A stretch of 64,000 nucleotides of DNA from Gentiana macrophylla (Eukaryota > Streptophyta > Magnoliopsida > Gentianales > Gentianaceae): contig JAOBSW010000478.1 in NCBI GenBank assembly GCA_026214975.1, positions 20,252 to 84,251 on the forward strand. Direction: 5' to 3'. Below the pieces are notes generated by a model, which saw only the letters and a program-made list of their open reading frames with translations, searched no databases and was not told the origin of the DNA. The stretch's first letter is position 1. The number at the start of each line of letters is the position of its first letter. This document shows positions 46,601 to 58,400 of the stretch, piece by piece. The translations under genes and the position numbers were made by a program.

Positions 46601-48165
46601 TTAGACCTTGGAGTACGGTTACCCAAAGGAAGTTACTATCGATTTAATCGGACCACGTCCAACATCGGTTGTTGGTGATTACTTGATAAATACTACTAGA
46701 TCGAATGTCAATCCACCCGAGCGCAGTGGGAGTATGGTTTAACCATTGACCCATTATGGTTGTGTGGACTTTATAGTCTCTTTGGGGTTATTGATAACAT
46801 GTGGCTTTTTGTGGTTTGTATAGGATTACGATCGAGAGAGGTTGGTTGAAAACCTTATCCTATGAATGGAGTTTTGGTACCCAGTTTACATTCGGCGTCT
46901 TGTAGAACCACTGAGTGTCTCAGGCCAGTGGGAGTAATTGGATCTACGCCGAAAGAGTCGAATGAATAGGAAAGTTTAACATTCCGCACAAGGTGAGTGG
47001 TCTAGGGTGATTCCCACAAAGAGAGAGTTAACGGACCTTGAACTCTCTCACCACTCGATCTTGCTAGATTTCGTTAAGCGAGAAAATAGGGTGATTCCAC
47101 TGAGACTTTCTTGCCGTAAAAGCAGTCTAGATTCATTGAACAGAAGGGTATTGGTTAGAACAAATGGCGGAGTTATTTGCCGGGACTTATGTCCTTTGTG
47201 GATGTAAGAGAACCTCTCGGTCATTAAAAGTCGCATGTTTTAAAATATGTGGACTTGACGAATATTGAGAAGTCTTTTGTAGGCGGGTATCAATATTGGT
47301 AAAATAGTAGTATTAGTGTTCATAAATGATAACACCTGAAGCAGATTGGAAACAACATGTGTGTGCTATCTGAAGTCGGAAGCCGAGCGAGGCCAAGATT
47401 CTCTGGATGAGAGAATTGGACTATATTCTAAGAATCGATTCGGTCAAATTCACGAGAATGAGTCATTGGCTATCCCACCTATCTTATTGAATAAGGCGAT
47501 CATGCATATCGTATGCAACATTCATCGAGTAGTCTACTACCTCTCGGGAATGATTCTCTAAATCATCGGATAAAGAGAAAATGTGATAGAGTCTCTCTTG
47601 GATAATGGCAAGTCAGGTTATCACAAGTCAATAGTAGTCAAATCTCGATTCGAGCATTGAATAAGCGGTTTAGTCGTCCTCAAGTATCTTTAGAGAACGA
47701 GGAATCATATGCTTGTATATTCGGTGCAAACTTGAATATGGTTGACTACACCGATTTCGACTTGTAGTCAGATTAAGGATGATCATTAAGTTGATCTCGG
47801 GCTCGAGTGTTTACTCATAGTGCTTAGAATTTCCTTTTTGAGTGCAGGAGTAATTCTAGAGTGCGATAAGCCGATATCACTTCATCATGAAAGCTTGTGA
47901 AGAGATAGCTTAGAAGAATCTTCTCGGTCATAAGAAGTCAAAAGCATATTGAGAGAAGTACACTTTGATTGGAAGGACCGGCTACATTTCAATCCTAAAG
48001 ATCGTCTCAGTCGACAACCTAGCTAATCGAGTGTACCAAGTCGAGTGCTTGGAAGTGCGGCATTGATGGATATGTCTAAATACGCTTTTAGAGCAAGTGG
48101 GAGAGTGTTGTGAATAAGATGACAAAGGTGTGCTCTAAAAACAATCGTTGCTTGTCATTTTCGTG
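43601..48165 (+). other. F1 copy B internal region, no coding domain
   Basis: It aligns, inverted, with 22099-26950. Examples are AGTGGGAGTATGGTTTAACC near 46726 and CCAGTGGGAGTAATTGGA near 46924. Frames are short on both strands and no retroelement protein motif is found. Confidence 0.75.
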
Positions 48166-48177
48166 CAAGTGGGAGAT
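48166..48177 (+). other. Polypurine tract of F1 copy B
   Basis: CAAGTGGGAGAT directly precedes the 3' LTR start TGTTAGGTG. Confidence 0.9.
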
Positions 48178-49845
48178 TGTTAGGTGTAGTGCCGAAAGAA
48201 AATTTGTGTAATTTTTTTAATAATGGATGATGAAATTTATCTCACCTTATTACGGCTTTGTGCTTGTAAGTAATACAACTCTTTGCAAACCCTAAGTATA
48301 TCTGTATGTAACCACTTAGCTCGGTGTATGGATTACACGTGAGGATTGAGTTAGTGGAGATATGCTTAAAGCTGTTAGATCCGTGGTGAACTTAATCGAG
48401 TCTAGGGTCTCGATTAAAACACCAATAATGCGCCCAAAACACCTTAGTGTGTGATAGTCTTATCGGATTTGTCCGTAGGAGGTACTCGTGGGGCATTTAT
48501 ATATGATGGCATTCATATAGGACTAGACCGATTTAATCTGTATTTCTTGATATAATTCCGTAATCGATGAATCTTATTAAATCATTAGATGATCATATAT
48601 GGATCAACCTTAATCACGAGGTCATCACGCAGTCTTTGCTTGTCGGGGTAGTGTTTGATGTGTTGAATTCACGGTTCACTTAAATATGTGTTCCAAGCCA
48701 CTTCTCATTGGCACTATCTCGGATGAGTGAGTAGTTACGATTTTCACGGACATGGAATCCATTCCTTCTGCGGGAAGTAGAGAGCGATCCCTTATTTGTT
48801 AGCCCTAAGAAAGTGATCGATCCGGGAGTTCATATTAGACTAATTGATTACTAGTCGGATATGTGAACTAATTGATCATCAGGGGGTTAATGGTAAATAT
48901 GGATAAGATATTTTGAGTCGGGTTCACGGAGACTTCCCACTCGAGAATGGGCCGATCTATGGAGGGTTAATCCGTATGTAGTGATTATATCAATGGGCGC
49001 TTATTCACTCACATGGGTTGAGTATAAGTATACATCTATAATCGGTAGAGTTCAATTTCGGGTTTATGGTGGCGTAATCCGGAATTAATAATTAATGTAC
49101 TTATTACATTCGATGAATAATTAATTATTGGAGCTCACTGGTTATGAGTCCATGGTCCCCGATGTGACTTACGTAATTCGGACTAATAATCTTGTTATTT
49201 GGGCCTCATGATGATAATTAATTGTTTGGGCTAATTAATTGATATGCATGGATATTATTTAGTTGGGCTAAATAATATAATACACATAAAGACATTTTAT
49301 GTGGGCTTAAAACCCTATAAGTGGCGCCAAAATGGATGTTATTTAATTAGAGAGAAATTGGTTTTCTTGGATAATTATTTAACATGTGATTTATCTTTTT
49401 TTGTTAAATGATAATTCATGGAATATTAGATAATAATATGATTTATCCTAATTTGTTTGGGATAATCATTTTATTTATCTTTTATTTGGAATAAAGGATT
49501 AATGTAATAATTATCTCTTAATTATTTAATCATTGGAGGACAATGATTACTCTCCTATATAAAGAGAGTTCTCCCAAGCCTTAATTAATTGGAAAATTTC
49601 GACCACCTTAGAAAAAAGAGAGGAAAATTTGTTTTTTCTTGTCAAGGGTTTTAGAAGAAGAAAAACTCTAAGTTTTTCTTGGTGTTGCATATCAAGGAGG
49701 TTAGTGTATCGAGAAGGGTGTCCACCAACCGCCCGTTTGGAGAACACATCGGAAGATCTTGGCTTCTCTTCCTACTATTGGTAACATGATCTTAACCCCC
49801 TTGTAGTAGTTTAAGTCCTTTAATTGTGTATTGTGATATATAAGT
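48178..49845 (+). repeat. 3' LTR of F1 copy B, truncated
   Basis: It matches the 5' LTR up to GTGATATATAAGT (49845). The next bases, CCTTTAAATAA, belong to other DNA. An AAGTCCTTTAA string is also found 30 bases earlier (49813-49823), so the junction may have formed through this short homology. Confidence 0.9.
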
Positions 49846-50675
49846 CCTTTAAATAATTTTATCCAATCAATTAACTAATTAACATTTAATTAATTAAATG
49901 ATTTTAATCGGAATAAAATTAACGATTTTAATTTTAATTTGAATTTTAAAATATTAGAACTATTCTAAAAATAAATCAAAATTAAAAGTAAGTCTCTTTT
50001 GTTTCTTTCCTTTTGATTCTAATCAAAGGGATGCCTAGTTTCTAAACCAAAAGCATCTCCATGACCCTACCAAAATCAAAATTTTGAAAAAGGGTGCAGA
50101 ACTAAACCTTTTCCAAAATCAAATATTTTGAAAAGGGCGCAAGCTATTCAAACAAAATTCGGAAAGGCCAATATTTTGGTTAATATGCTTGACCACTTTG
50201 AAAATCAAAATTTTGAAAGTGGCATAAGCTGAACTTTTTCCCAAATCAAATATTTGTAAAAGGGCCATGGCTATTTCAAACAAAGTTTGGAAAAGCCATT
50301 ATTATTTTAATGCCATGTGGCATCGCAATGCCCAAACTATTTGAACCATTGGTTAGCCACATGACACAACTAAACAAGAGGAATTACCAATCACAACTAT
50401 GAACCATATTGAATCACAAAATACACAAAAACAAAATTTAGGGATCAACCACCTTTGACGATCAACCAACGCCCGGCGGCGAGGTTGCCCCGCGCCGACC
50501 GGCCGCCCGATGGTGGTGCCGCCGCTTGATCGGCCGAGCACCATCGGATCCACTTTTTCTTTTTCTTTTAGTGTATCGTTTTGAGAATCAAAAATCTTTC
50601 AAATTTTAATTACATGATTTAAGCGATAAAATTAACTCGTTTATTAACATGCTTATTGCTTAAACTCGAAGCTCG
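49846..50675 (-). repeat. F2 leader with hairpin-like repeats
   Basis: Four short inverted repeats of the type TTTTCCAAAATC/AAATATTTTGAAAA occur near 50071, 50108, 50194 and 50235. They lie within a ~126-bp repeated unit that also has GCTATTCAAACAAAATTCGG near 50143 and GCTATTTCAAACAAAGTTTG near 50269. A GC-rich patch at 50455-50545 allows a 66-codon minus-strand frame (50553-50353) with no recognisable motif. I do not call it a gene. Confidence 0.65.
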
Positions 50676-50687
50676 CTCGATACCCTT
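50676..50687 (-). other. Primer-binding site of F2 (tRNA-Met type, altered)
   Basis: The minus strand reads AGGGTATCGAGC just inside the 5' LTR. It resembles the TGGTATCAGAGC complement with the CAG altered and the first base changed. Confidence 0.65.
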
Positions 50688-50688
50688 T

Positions 50689-52621
50689 GTTAGGAAATCT
50701 CGCGAGGAGCGGTGAATTCAAATTTTATTTCCTATCGACCCAAGATCGAAACCCGTTTAAGCATTAAACAAATAAGTAGTAGGCGGTGGTTACCTTGGTT
50801 GATCTAAAAGATCGGCGCTTTGACCGTCTAAGAAGAGTAGCGATGCATGGAGCCGCCAAAGCGTTAGGCCTCTACCCATTAGTCCACACAAACAACCGCC
50901 GGAATCCACCATTGGATTGCTACTAGAAAAACTCAAGTTGCTAGAGCGGACTTTTCCTCCCTCATAAAACTCTCTTAGGAAGCTCTCTATTTTTCTCAAG
51001 AACTATTAGCTCTTAGAATTCTGATGTACAAAAGTGTTTCACAGCCACCTCTTATTTATAGTGAGAGGGGCACCCCAACTAGATTGGAGAGGAAGAATAC
51101 CTTTTACTAGTAAAATAAGGAAAATATATTTCATTAATTTATCTCATTAACATTCAATATCTTATATTAAATATTTCCAATATATTGTCAATATCTTATA
51201 TTGACTATATTTATCTTGTTACCATAAACCAATTTACACATGTATATATCACATATATATATATATTACATATATAAATCTATATATTATATATAACTAT
51301 TCAAATGTGTACATGTACATCAATATGTACAAGCCACGCATGGATTCACTAGTTACATATATATTAATATCTAATATTAATATTTAGTAATACCATTAAT
51401 TAAATTGCACAATCCAAGTGTATCTTATACACACACAGATTAAGCCACCTTAATAACAAATTGGCATCCGGAATATTCTTTAATTAATATAATACTATTA
51501 ATATCTTGTATTTAATTTATTCATAATAAATATATACCACCATATTAATTTACCTTTATAACATTTATAGTCTCGAGATAAACTTTCCTTATTTGGTTAT
51601 CATCTATAACCACATTTTAATCCGGCTAGATGTTCATATGTGTGTGACCCGATAGGCTTCCAAATATGTTGGCCGTAGGCACAAAGTGCAATTTACGAAA
51701 ATGCCATTCATTTCTAACGATCACGGGATAGCGTCACAGCAACACACGTGACCCCGATCATCGGAAGAGTAAAATGCAATGACTACTACCTTTCATGTGA
51801 AAGCGATTACCGTGTAACTTACAATCTGTCATTTGTAATAATATCCATACGGACGTTAGTGAGTGTCAAAACATCAACAACCGTATCTTATAATGCGAAT
51901 ATCATGCTTTCTCGAAGTAACTCATTTACTTCCACATTGCAAAGATTCACGAGAGTAAGACATTCCTTATAAGAAGGCCCTTTCGGATATTCACCCCTCG
52001 ATAAGTGCAGCGATTTCAGACGACCAAACATGTATACTCGCATGCTTGATATCACACCCAATCACTACCGCATGATCGCCCATGGATGAGGAAACCTCAA
52101 TAGTGTCAAAGCATGACAATCCACACCGTGATGCCATGTAGACTCGGTCCTATGGATAATTACACAACCGCCACATAGTGTGACACTTATCCGTGTAAGT
52201 GGGTCGATCTAACGTGCCCGTTCTACAATACACGTCCACGTCTGAGGTCAAGTGTCTCTACACTTCCGATAGAGCGAGATCTATCCACTGCGCTTAAAGG
52301 CAGAAGACATCTAATACGTGCTAGCATGTTCATCTTATTAATGCCGGTTTAATAGTACATCGACCTAGAAACATTTAAGTATCAAACTTATTAAAGTGAT
52401 TAGAGATCTCATCAACCATAATCGCCTATCATGGTTTCTCTACCACGATTTAATACTAAGGGCGTTATCATATAATAATTCATAATTGGTTCTTTAAAAG
52501 AACATATATATAACAAAATAAATAGCCATTTTACATATGTACAAACATAAAGAAATAGTAGAAATGATCCGACCGGTGCGATCCGATCCAACCCGATTGG
52601 GTTTAGGATACTATTTCAATA
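50689..52621 (-). repeat. 5' LTR of F2
   Basis: It matches 34844-36761. On the plus strand it starts TGTTAGGAAATCTCGCG and ends ACTATTTCAATA, where the expected final CA reads TA. The GGGGT duplication follows. Confidence 0.92.
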
Positions 52622-52626
52622 GGGGT

Positions 52627-53774
52627 TTTCATGTGTGAATAGTTTTCTTCGTGAACCATGGTAATTAGTGACCGCTTATGGTACACTTAGGCACAATTAT
52701 GCTACCTAGAACTCATATTATTAACTTCAAGATGAAATAGAAAGGCCGACCTTGTTAGAGTTAGGGATGGCAGATTATGGCGTTTCTTTGACCCGACTAG
52801 AGCCAAATAGCCATCCCATGACATATTCCACGGTAACCCCTCTAAGCCTTTGTAGGATGGTTGGGACCCCATCCGACACTTAGCCGTTCGTATTTGCTTT
52901 GTAATTACCCGACCCTTGAGCCTTATTTGTGGTCTACGTTCCCTTGAACACCTACAAGTTGAGCTTAATCATTTATTTCTATCACACTTGCTTAGGCAAG
53001 TGTGGGATAGTAAGTGGTTTGTATTCTTGATAGGAGTTGGTATTACGAGCAATTTCACATCTTGGAGGGTAGGAGCTCGATTCGTATGATGTATATGTGA
53101 TGGCTTTTGACTCGACCAAATTGAAATGAAGTTCAAAAAAGTTATGAAAAGTGAATAAAAGGTTGAGTTAAAGAAATCCAAGTAGTTTAGGACTCTTGTA
53201 TTGATTTGTATATGAAGTTGGTGTTTGGGATGAGTTTTAGTGGAGAAGCGTGATTTCTTATACATTTTGCCTCGTTACACTTGAGACATAGTGCGATATG
53301 GAATTTTATTTCTTGGATCATGTTTCTAGTTTCTTTTTGAGCTAGAAAGGTGGAGCTAGCTACGTTTGTATTGTTACCCCCATGATTGAGTTTGCTCGTG
53401 TTTTCTCTTTTTGTTGTTTATTCCCAGAAATTCCCTTCGGTTAGCCCGTCCCTAGCCTAACATTACAACCTTGCAAGTCTACTCGACCTTGCTTAGCCTC
53501 GGTTTGGCCCGATTAGTGGAGATGCTTATGAAGTATGAGCCTATGGTGTAGTCGTAATGACCAAGAGTCCATAATCCAAGCCGGTAAACCATTGTAAATG
53601 TAGGAGAAGCTATATACACACACATCCGCTTGCATGATAAGGTGAGGTTAAGTTGCATTCATTCACTCATTTACTCAAATCGATTGTCTTGGATGTGAGA
53701 TTAACTTGACTCGCATGTAACGTTGACTCTTTGTTTTCTTTTAAAACTCTCATTTTGCTCGAGGCGAGCAAGCG
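52627..53774 (+). other. G2 internal region, right part, no gene
   Basis: This resembles the 3' untranslated part of Athila-like elements and ends in GAGGCGAGCAAGCGCTAAG before the polypurine tract. The minus-strand frame at 53265-52969 is a shadow without motifs. Confidence 0.6.
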
Positions 53775-53789
53775 CTAAGTGGGGGTGGT
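53775..53789 (+). other. Polypurine tract of G2
   Basis: CTAAGTGGGGGTGGT stands directly before the 3' LTR start TGATTAGATTC. Confidence 0.9.
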
Positions 53790-55401
53790 TGATTAGATTC
53801 AACTTTACTATGTTTTTTGTGCATGTTTTAACCCACGTTTATGACACTCTTGGCTTGTTTTGGGTAGTTTTGACCTTTTATGAGGTAAAAACACATTGAG
53901 CACTCACTTAGAGGTAATCCATCAAATTGATGGAAAACCTTATCATTTATGGTGTTTTGGCCCTATTTATCTTGCGGGATTATGTTTGGTATATTGTGCT
54001 ATGGGAATGTAGGAAATAGGTGACTCATAAGCCTGGAAGATGAGGCATGAGACTTAGAGTGGCATAACGAAGCCGGGGAATGAAATTGACCAAAGATAGT
54101 TGTTGCTTTCCTTTGTCGTTCACTTTATCAGCAATGTTCTCCTGATACATGCATTTTCGGGACTTGTGGTCTGCCCGAAAGTTGTATACAATTGAATGAG
54201 CTATCCGGCGCAACTTAAATCACTCAAATCAGACTCTACGCCAAGATATTGCCATTTCTGAAGGAAGGTGGCTCATTCTTTGAATCCAGTGATGTCGGCG
54301 TGTGGCGGAGACACCTCAGTGCATGCCGTAAACATCGAAAATAGCAGATTTTCAGCTAAAAAATGAGATTTTAGATCTAATAATATGTACATCTGAAACT
54401 ATTCATTCCCATCTTCTCCCCTTCCCCTTTCCTTCCCTTTTACTCCCCTAAATCCTTCCTAACCCTCATTTTCCCTTTGATTAGATTTAAATTAGTTTAG
54501 TTTCTAACTTAAATTTCTTCTCTACTCTTGGATTGTATCATTTTGGTTCTTCTTCTTCCCCAAAGTGACATTGGGTGGTGTAGGAGCTTGATGTGATCCG
54601 ACTTTTACTACGATTTGGTAATTAATTCTAGTTATCTTTCTCTTTTATGGCTTTGATTTCATTCTTTGATTGTTATTTCTTGTTTAATAATGTTTAGCTA
54701 AACTATATCATAGCCAAACCATGTGATAGTTGAAGAAATCACCCTCTAGTTGATTAATCGGGATTGGGTAGTGTTTAATTGTTGTTATATCGATGAATTC
54801 GTTTCTTAAAACTTGTTCTTAATGCTTGAATTAATTTGTACACCTAGTTCATGACGTCACACACCACTTTTATAAATGTATGTTTTGAAGGGTGTGGGAA
54901 AAGTGGTTTTAAGATCGTTATTTACAATTGGTGAGTTGTTTAGATCGATTGGGAAAGCTTGAGGTTTGTCGGTGTAAATCGGCGGCTCTAGTTCTTTATC
55001 TTGTTTCGATCGATTAAATCCTTAAAGCGAATTTGTTGAACCGGGTAAAGGGTACTAGGTTGTTGTTGCATGGCGTCTAGTACTATCTTAGGAGTTTGCA
55101 CCCATGAGCAGTCGATATAAGCATTAGGATGGTTGGTTGGTAGTTTATATTCCCAAATAATTGATTCGGAAAGTATTCAATTAGACCGTGATTTGGCTAT
55201 GTCTCTTTTCTCTTTATCTCTCGTTTAAATATCATTTTAGCATAATTAGAACTTGAGCGCACTTGCCAGTTAACTAAACTAAGTATGAGAATGACTTTGG
55301 TACTTGATTGATTCCTCGTGGGATCGACCTTGCTCACCTACATAGTACTTCCAACCCGGTACTCTTCCGGTTAAGGTTGCTCGTTACTATTTTGGTCATC
55401 A
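53790..55401 (+). repeat. 3' LTR of G2
   Basis: It is a full partner of 31360-32927. It keeps the segment between two TTGA copies (near 54752-54833) that the 5' LTR has lost. The palindrome of the 5' LTR is degraded here (GTCGGCGTGTGGCGGAG, 54293). Confidence 0.92.
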
Positions 55402-55939
55402 CCTCTGGCGAGATTCTGGATTGGGAACAAGCTAGAAGATGGAAAAAAAAGGGGAACAAAAGATGGAAGTCGACCTTGGAGGTGATCCTTGAGATGGTGC
55501 GAGGATCGAGGCGACCGGCTAGAAGTTCGGCAAGGCGAGGACCAATAAGCTGGTGTATTGGGTGATATGAGTCTATCAACGGGAAGAAACAGTGACTTGT
55601 GCTCGGATGCAAAGTGCGAGAGATTAGATTTGGAAAAGGCATATTGCCACTCTTAGGGCGGTTAGGCGAAGTCTTTAGTTCGAGGTAAAGATAATCCGTC
55701 TAAATCAAGCTGGAATATTTTGCACTATTGGCCAAGCTATACAAGCATTAGGATAGTTGAAGGTGCTAAGATGTCTAGGCGGGCTTACATTATGGCCTAG
55801 AAAGTCTTTGCGGGGCTCGTACATCTTTGATACATCCGCCAAATTTAAATCTTTTTCAACCCAAGTGGCGGAAGGATCAAAGAGCAGCCCCTGAGCCTCA
55901 AAAGCTCAATTTGCATCAAGCGGCAGCAAAGGTTCCAAA
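55402..55939 (-). pseudogene. PTP-a of Athila-3, middle part (Athila-3 fragment 3)
   Basis: On the minus strand, successive frames give DPSATWVEKDLNL, matching DSTVWVENRFNY of PTP-a in Athila-1. They then give a FLGHNVSPP-like stretch matching FINHNLYPS, and NACIAWPIVQNIP matching DYCIAWAMVKDV. A LIS-type stretch follows near 55630. A further 102-codon frame (55642-55334) crosses the G2 border and is only partly real. The right edge is the Sire-2 LTR start and the left edge is the G2 insertion. Confidence 0.65.
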
Positions 55940-57308
55940 TGTTAGGAACATTTTATTATGTTTTGATGATGGTCATACTATTTGTTATAGCAAGCTGAAA
56001 TAAGTTTGAATTCTCTGTATAAGTCTTTACATAAGTCGACATGTTGTATAAGTTGAGTCGGACAAATCTTGTACTAGTTGGTTAGGCGGCAAAGTAAAAT
56101 AGACATTCGGTGATGAAGCGACCAAGCACCGTGAGAAAAGCAATGAAGACATTATAGTCGACTTATAACCAAGGAAAGCTGTGATGACCTTGGATAAGTC
56201 TAAGTTATGCTTTAAGCGATGAAACTTAATGTTTAAATATGGTGTACCAGCGATCTCACCCCAATCAAGGATCGGTGAAGTACAAAGATTCTCCTTAAAT
56301 TGAAATAATGAAGGAAGCATTGAATCGGCAAAGTAAACTAACTTTCGGCGAGTGAAGACAAAGCAGTGAAGGAAGATCTAAGCGGCAAAGTCGGATGGAT
56401 CACTTTACCGTTCGAAGAAGCGGCTAAGTAAACCTTACCAAATTAGATTTTGAAATATGATGAAGATTCGAGAAGATCATGCATTAAATGCAAAATCAAT
56501 AGAGGATCAATCAGGGCGGATTTTACGATAAGCGTTTGAAGAAAAATCCGATCACTAAAATCAAGGAGAATATAATTATGGGGAATCAAGAATTATTCCC
56601 CTCATTAATATAATAACGGATGGAAATTCAAATCAAGGATAATCAAAGCGGTAAATAGAGGCATTGAAAAAAAGAAAGAGTGGCGTGAGCGATAAATCGA
56701 TCAAAAACTCTGTCAAAGTAGAAAGCCTTCTATCTGTGTAAAAGAAACATCTAGTGATCAACTCAAAGCGGAGAGCTACAATTCAAACATCAATCATGAG
56801 ATTGATCAACAAGTTTGTGAATCCAATTCACATCAACCAAGCAAGCCGAATCGAGTCATCGAGAAGGAGTTGTGTATGTGATAGGCTCTTTGAAGGATTT
56901 GATCCCAAGGAGGCGAGATAGAGGCCCGAATCAATGAAGCTATTTCAGGAGTGATAGTCTTATAGATTGTAAGCTTGTGAAGTCAAGGACAATCATACTA
57001 TTGTATCTGTGAAAACAATAGTGAATTCCTCCGATCATCACGGAGAAGAGTGGATTAAGGGATTACACCACCACTGAAGCACTATAAGCCTTGTGTCAAT
57101 TTACTACTTGCAATTTACCTTACTGGCATTTATTTAATTGCGTATATCATATCATATATTTGTGATTGCTTAAACTACTTTGAAATAACATAGTAAGGAG
57201 GGACTTATCCACTTTGCCCAAAGCTTTTAAGTGAAAGAAAAGTTTTGAAACTCCCTTATAGTCATTCAACCCCCATCGACTATAGTTTTACCTTCTCTGG
57301 GACCAACA
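55940..57308 (+). repeat. 5' LTR of Sire-2
   Basis: It starts TGTTAGGAACATTTTATTATG and ends GGGACCAACA. Its layout is shared with the older LTR at 17425-19095. Confidence 0.9.
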
Positions 57309-57310
57309 AT

Positions 57311-57322
57311 TGGTATCGGAGT
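57311..57322 (+). other. Primer-binding site of Sire-2 (tRNA-Met type, altered)
   Basis: TGGTATCGGAGT stands two bases inside the LTR. The canonical sequence is TGGTATCAGAG. Confidence 0.85.
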
Positions 57323-57447
57323 AGTGTTCCTAATATCGAGAACCACTTGGATCTAATTTACAGTAACAAGGAGATCACATATTTTCAAAGTAGTTTTTAA
57401 ATACATTGCTATCTATATATTCATAGATATATATCTTATTTGTACTT

Positions 57448-58400
57448 ATGGATTCCTCAAACTTTATGCCAAAAGTACCTGTTTTTAATGTTAACAATTT
57501 TGATGAATGTAAAATAAGAATGTTGTCCCATCTTGCAGCAACTCTTGAGGAGATCTTGGATGTAATTAATGATAGCCAAATCATGATCATGGTGTATGGT
57601 AGCCCGGGAGGCGAGATCAAGGAAAAGAAGTGGATAAACCCAAGAAGGATTGGACCAAGAATGAGCGAGAGAAGAGCTAATCTAGACTTTGTTGCAAAGA
57701 AATGATTTTGAAGACCCTAGATGTAACATGTTCATGAGACTCAAAGATTGCAAAATAGCAAAGGAGATGTGGGCAAAGTAGCGATAAATGAAGGATCTGA
57801 AGTAGTTAAAGAAAACAAATTATACATTTGCAAAATAGAAATTTGAAAACTTCAAAATGAAGGTTGGTGAATCCATTGATCAAATGGATAAGAGATTCTC
57901 AAGCATCATCGATTGGCTTGCAACAACTTGGACACACATATCCTCGAGAAAGAAGTGTGTTTAAAGATCTTGAGAGGCTTACGAAAGATGGAAGATCAAA
58001 ACATCGATGTCGAGAGGAACAACAAATCTTGCAAACAACGACACCACAACAACGATGTCTCAACTAAAAGCTCATGAATTCGAATTGAGCGGTGAAGATG
58101 GTGCTCGGCGAGAGACACAAAGAGCGAGTGGCGATAGCACCACGACAAAGTAACTTTCTTGATTGTATCGACAAAGAGACAACTAGAACTCAAAGAACAT
58201 GTAGCTTTATTAGTTAAGCGTTTTGTGAGTTTAGCAAAAGAAGCCATTCAAAGGAAACTCATCATCAAACAAGAGGTCAAGCTCAAACAAAGATATGAAG
58301 AAAAGAGATGATGAATACGAGATGCTTCAATTGCAACAAGAAAGGTCACTTCAAAAGTGATTGCCACTGAAGAAAATAATAACGATGAGAAAAGAAGAAG
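57448..58400 (+). pseudogene. gag: gag of Sire-2, frameshifted
   Basis: The ATG at 57448 opens with MDSSNFMPKVPVFNVNNFDE, a usual Ty1 gag beginning in plants. The frame stays open for 85 codons. Later frames give a GLQQLGHTY segment (57864-58067) and KAHEFELSGEDG near 58070, matching the segment order of Sire gags. A zinc knuckle CFNCNKKGHFKSDC (C-x2-C-x4-H-x4-C) is at 58323-58364 and would bind RNA. A TGA follows two codons later. Multiple frame breaks make it non-functional as read. Confidence 0.82.

Larger units (their letters stand above)
41005..49845 (+). mobile_element. Non-coding Ty1-like LTR element, family F1 copy B, 3' LTR truncated
   Basis: It is the same family as copy A in the opposite orientation. 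The 5' LTR is 41005-42736, the primer site follows, the internal region runs to 48177 and the 3' LTR starts at 48178. The 3' LTR breaks off at 49845, before the last ~60 bases that the 5' LTR has (42677-42736). The expected second copy of GAGCT is therefore absent. No coding domains are seen. It lies within F2. Confidence 0.92.
34844..52621 (-). mobile_element. Non-coding Ty1-like LTR element, family F2, with nested F1 copy B
   Basis: Two LTRs of about 1.92 kb (34844-36761, 50689-52621) flank an internal region. A polypurine tract lies beside the left LTR and a tRNA-Met-type primer site beside the right LTR, so the element reads on the minus strand. The flanks are GGGAT and GGGGT (52622-52626), a target duplication with one mismatch. 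The internal region without copy B is about 5.1 kb and shows no gag or pol motif. It lies inside G2. Confidence 0.9.
31360..55401 (+). mobile_element. Non-autonomous Athila-like element G2, with nested insertions
   Basis: The 5' LTR (31360-32927) and 3' LTR (53790-55401) both run TGAT...GGTCATCA. A tRNA-Asp-type primer site (32935-32952) and a polypurine tract (53775-53789) set the plus orientation. Flanks CCTCC and CCTCT give a target duplication with one mismatch. With F2 (34844-52621) removed, the internal region is only about 3.1 kb. It holds one gag-like ORF and no protease, RT, RNase H or integrase, so it depended on a related Athila element. Confidence 0.9.

Noticed and set aside
50353..50553. 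GC-rich 66-codon frame in the F2 leader
   Set aside because: It is short, arginine-rich from a GC patch, and has no match to gag or other proteins I know.
52969..53265. 98-codon minus-strand frame in G2
   Set aside because: It lies antisense to the G2 3' untranslated region and has no motif.
55308..55565. 85-codon basic frame across the right end of G2
   Set aside because: It crosses the LTR border into antisense PTP-a sequence, so it is an accident of insertion.
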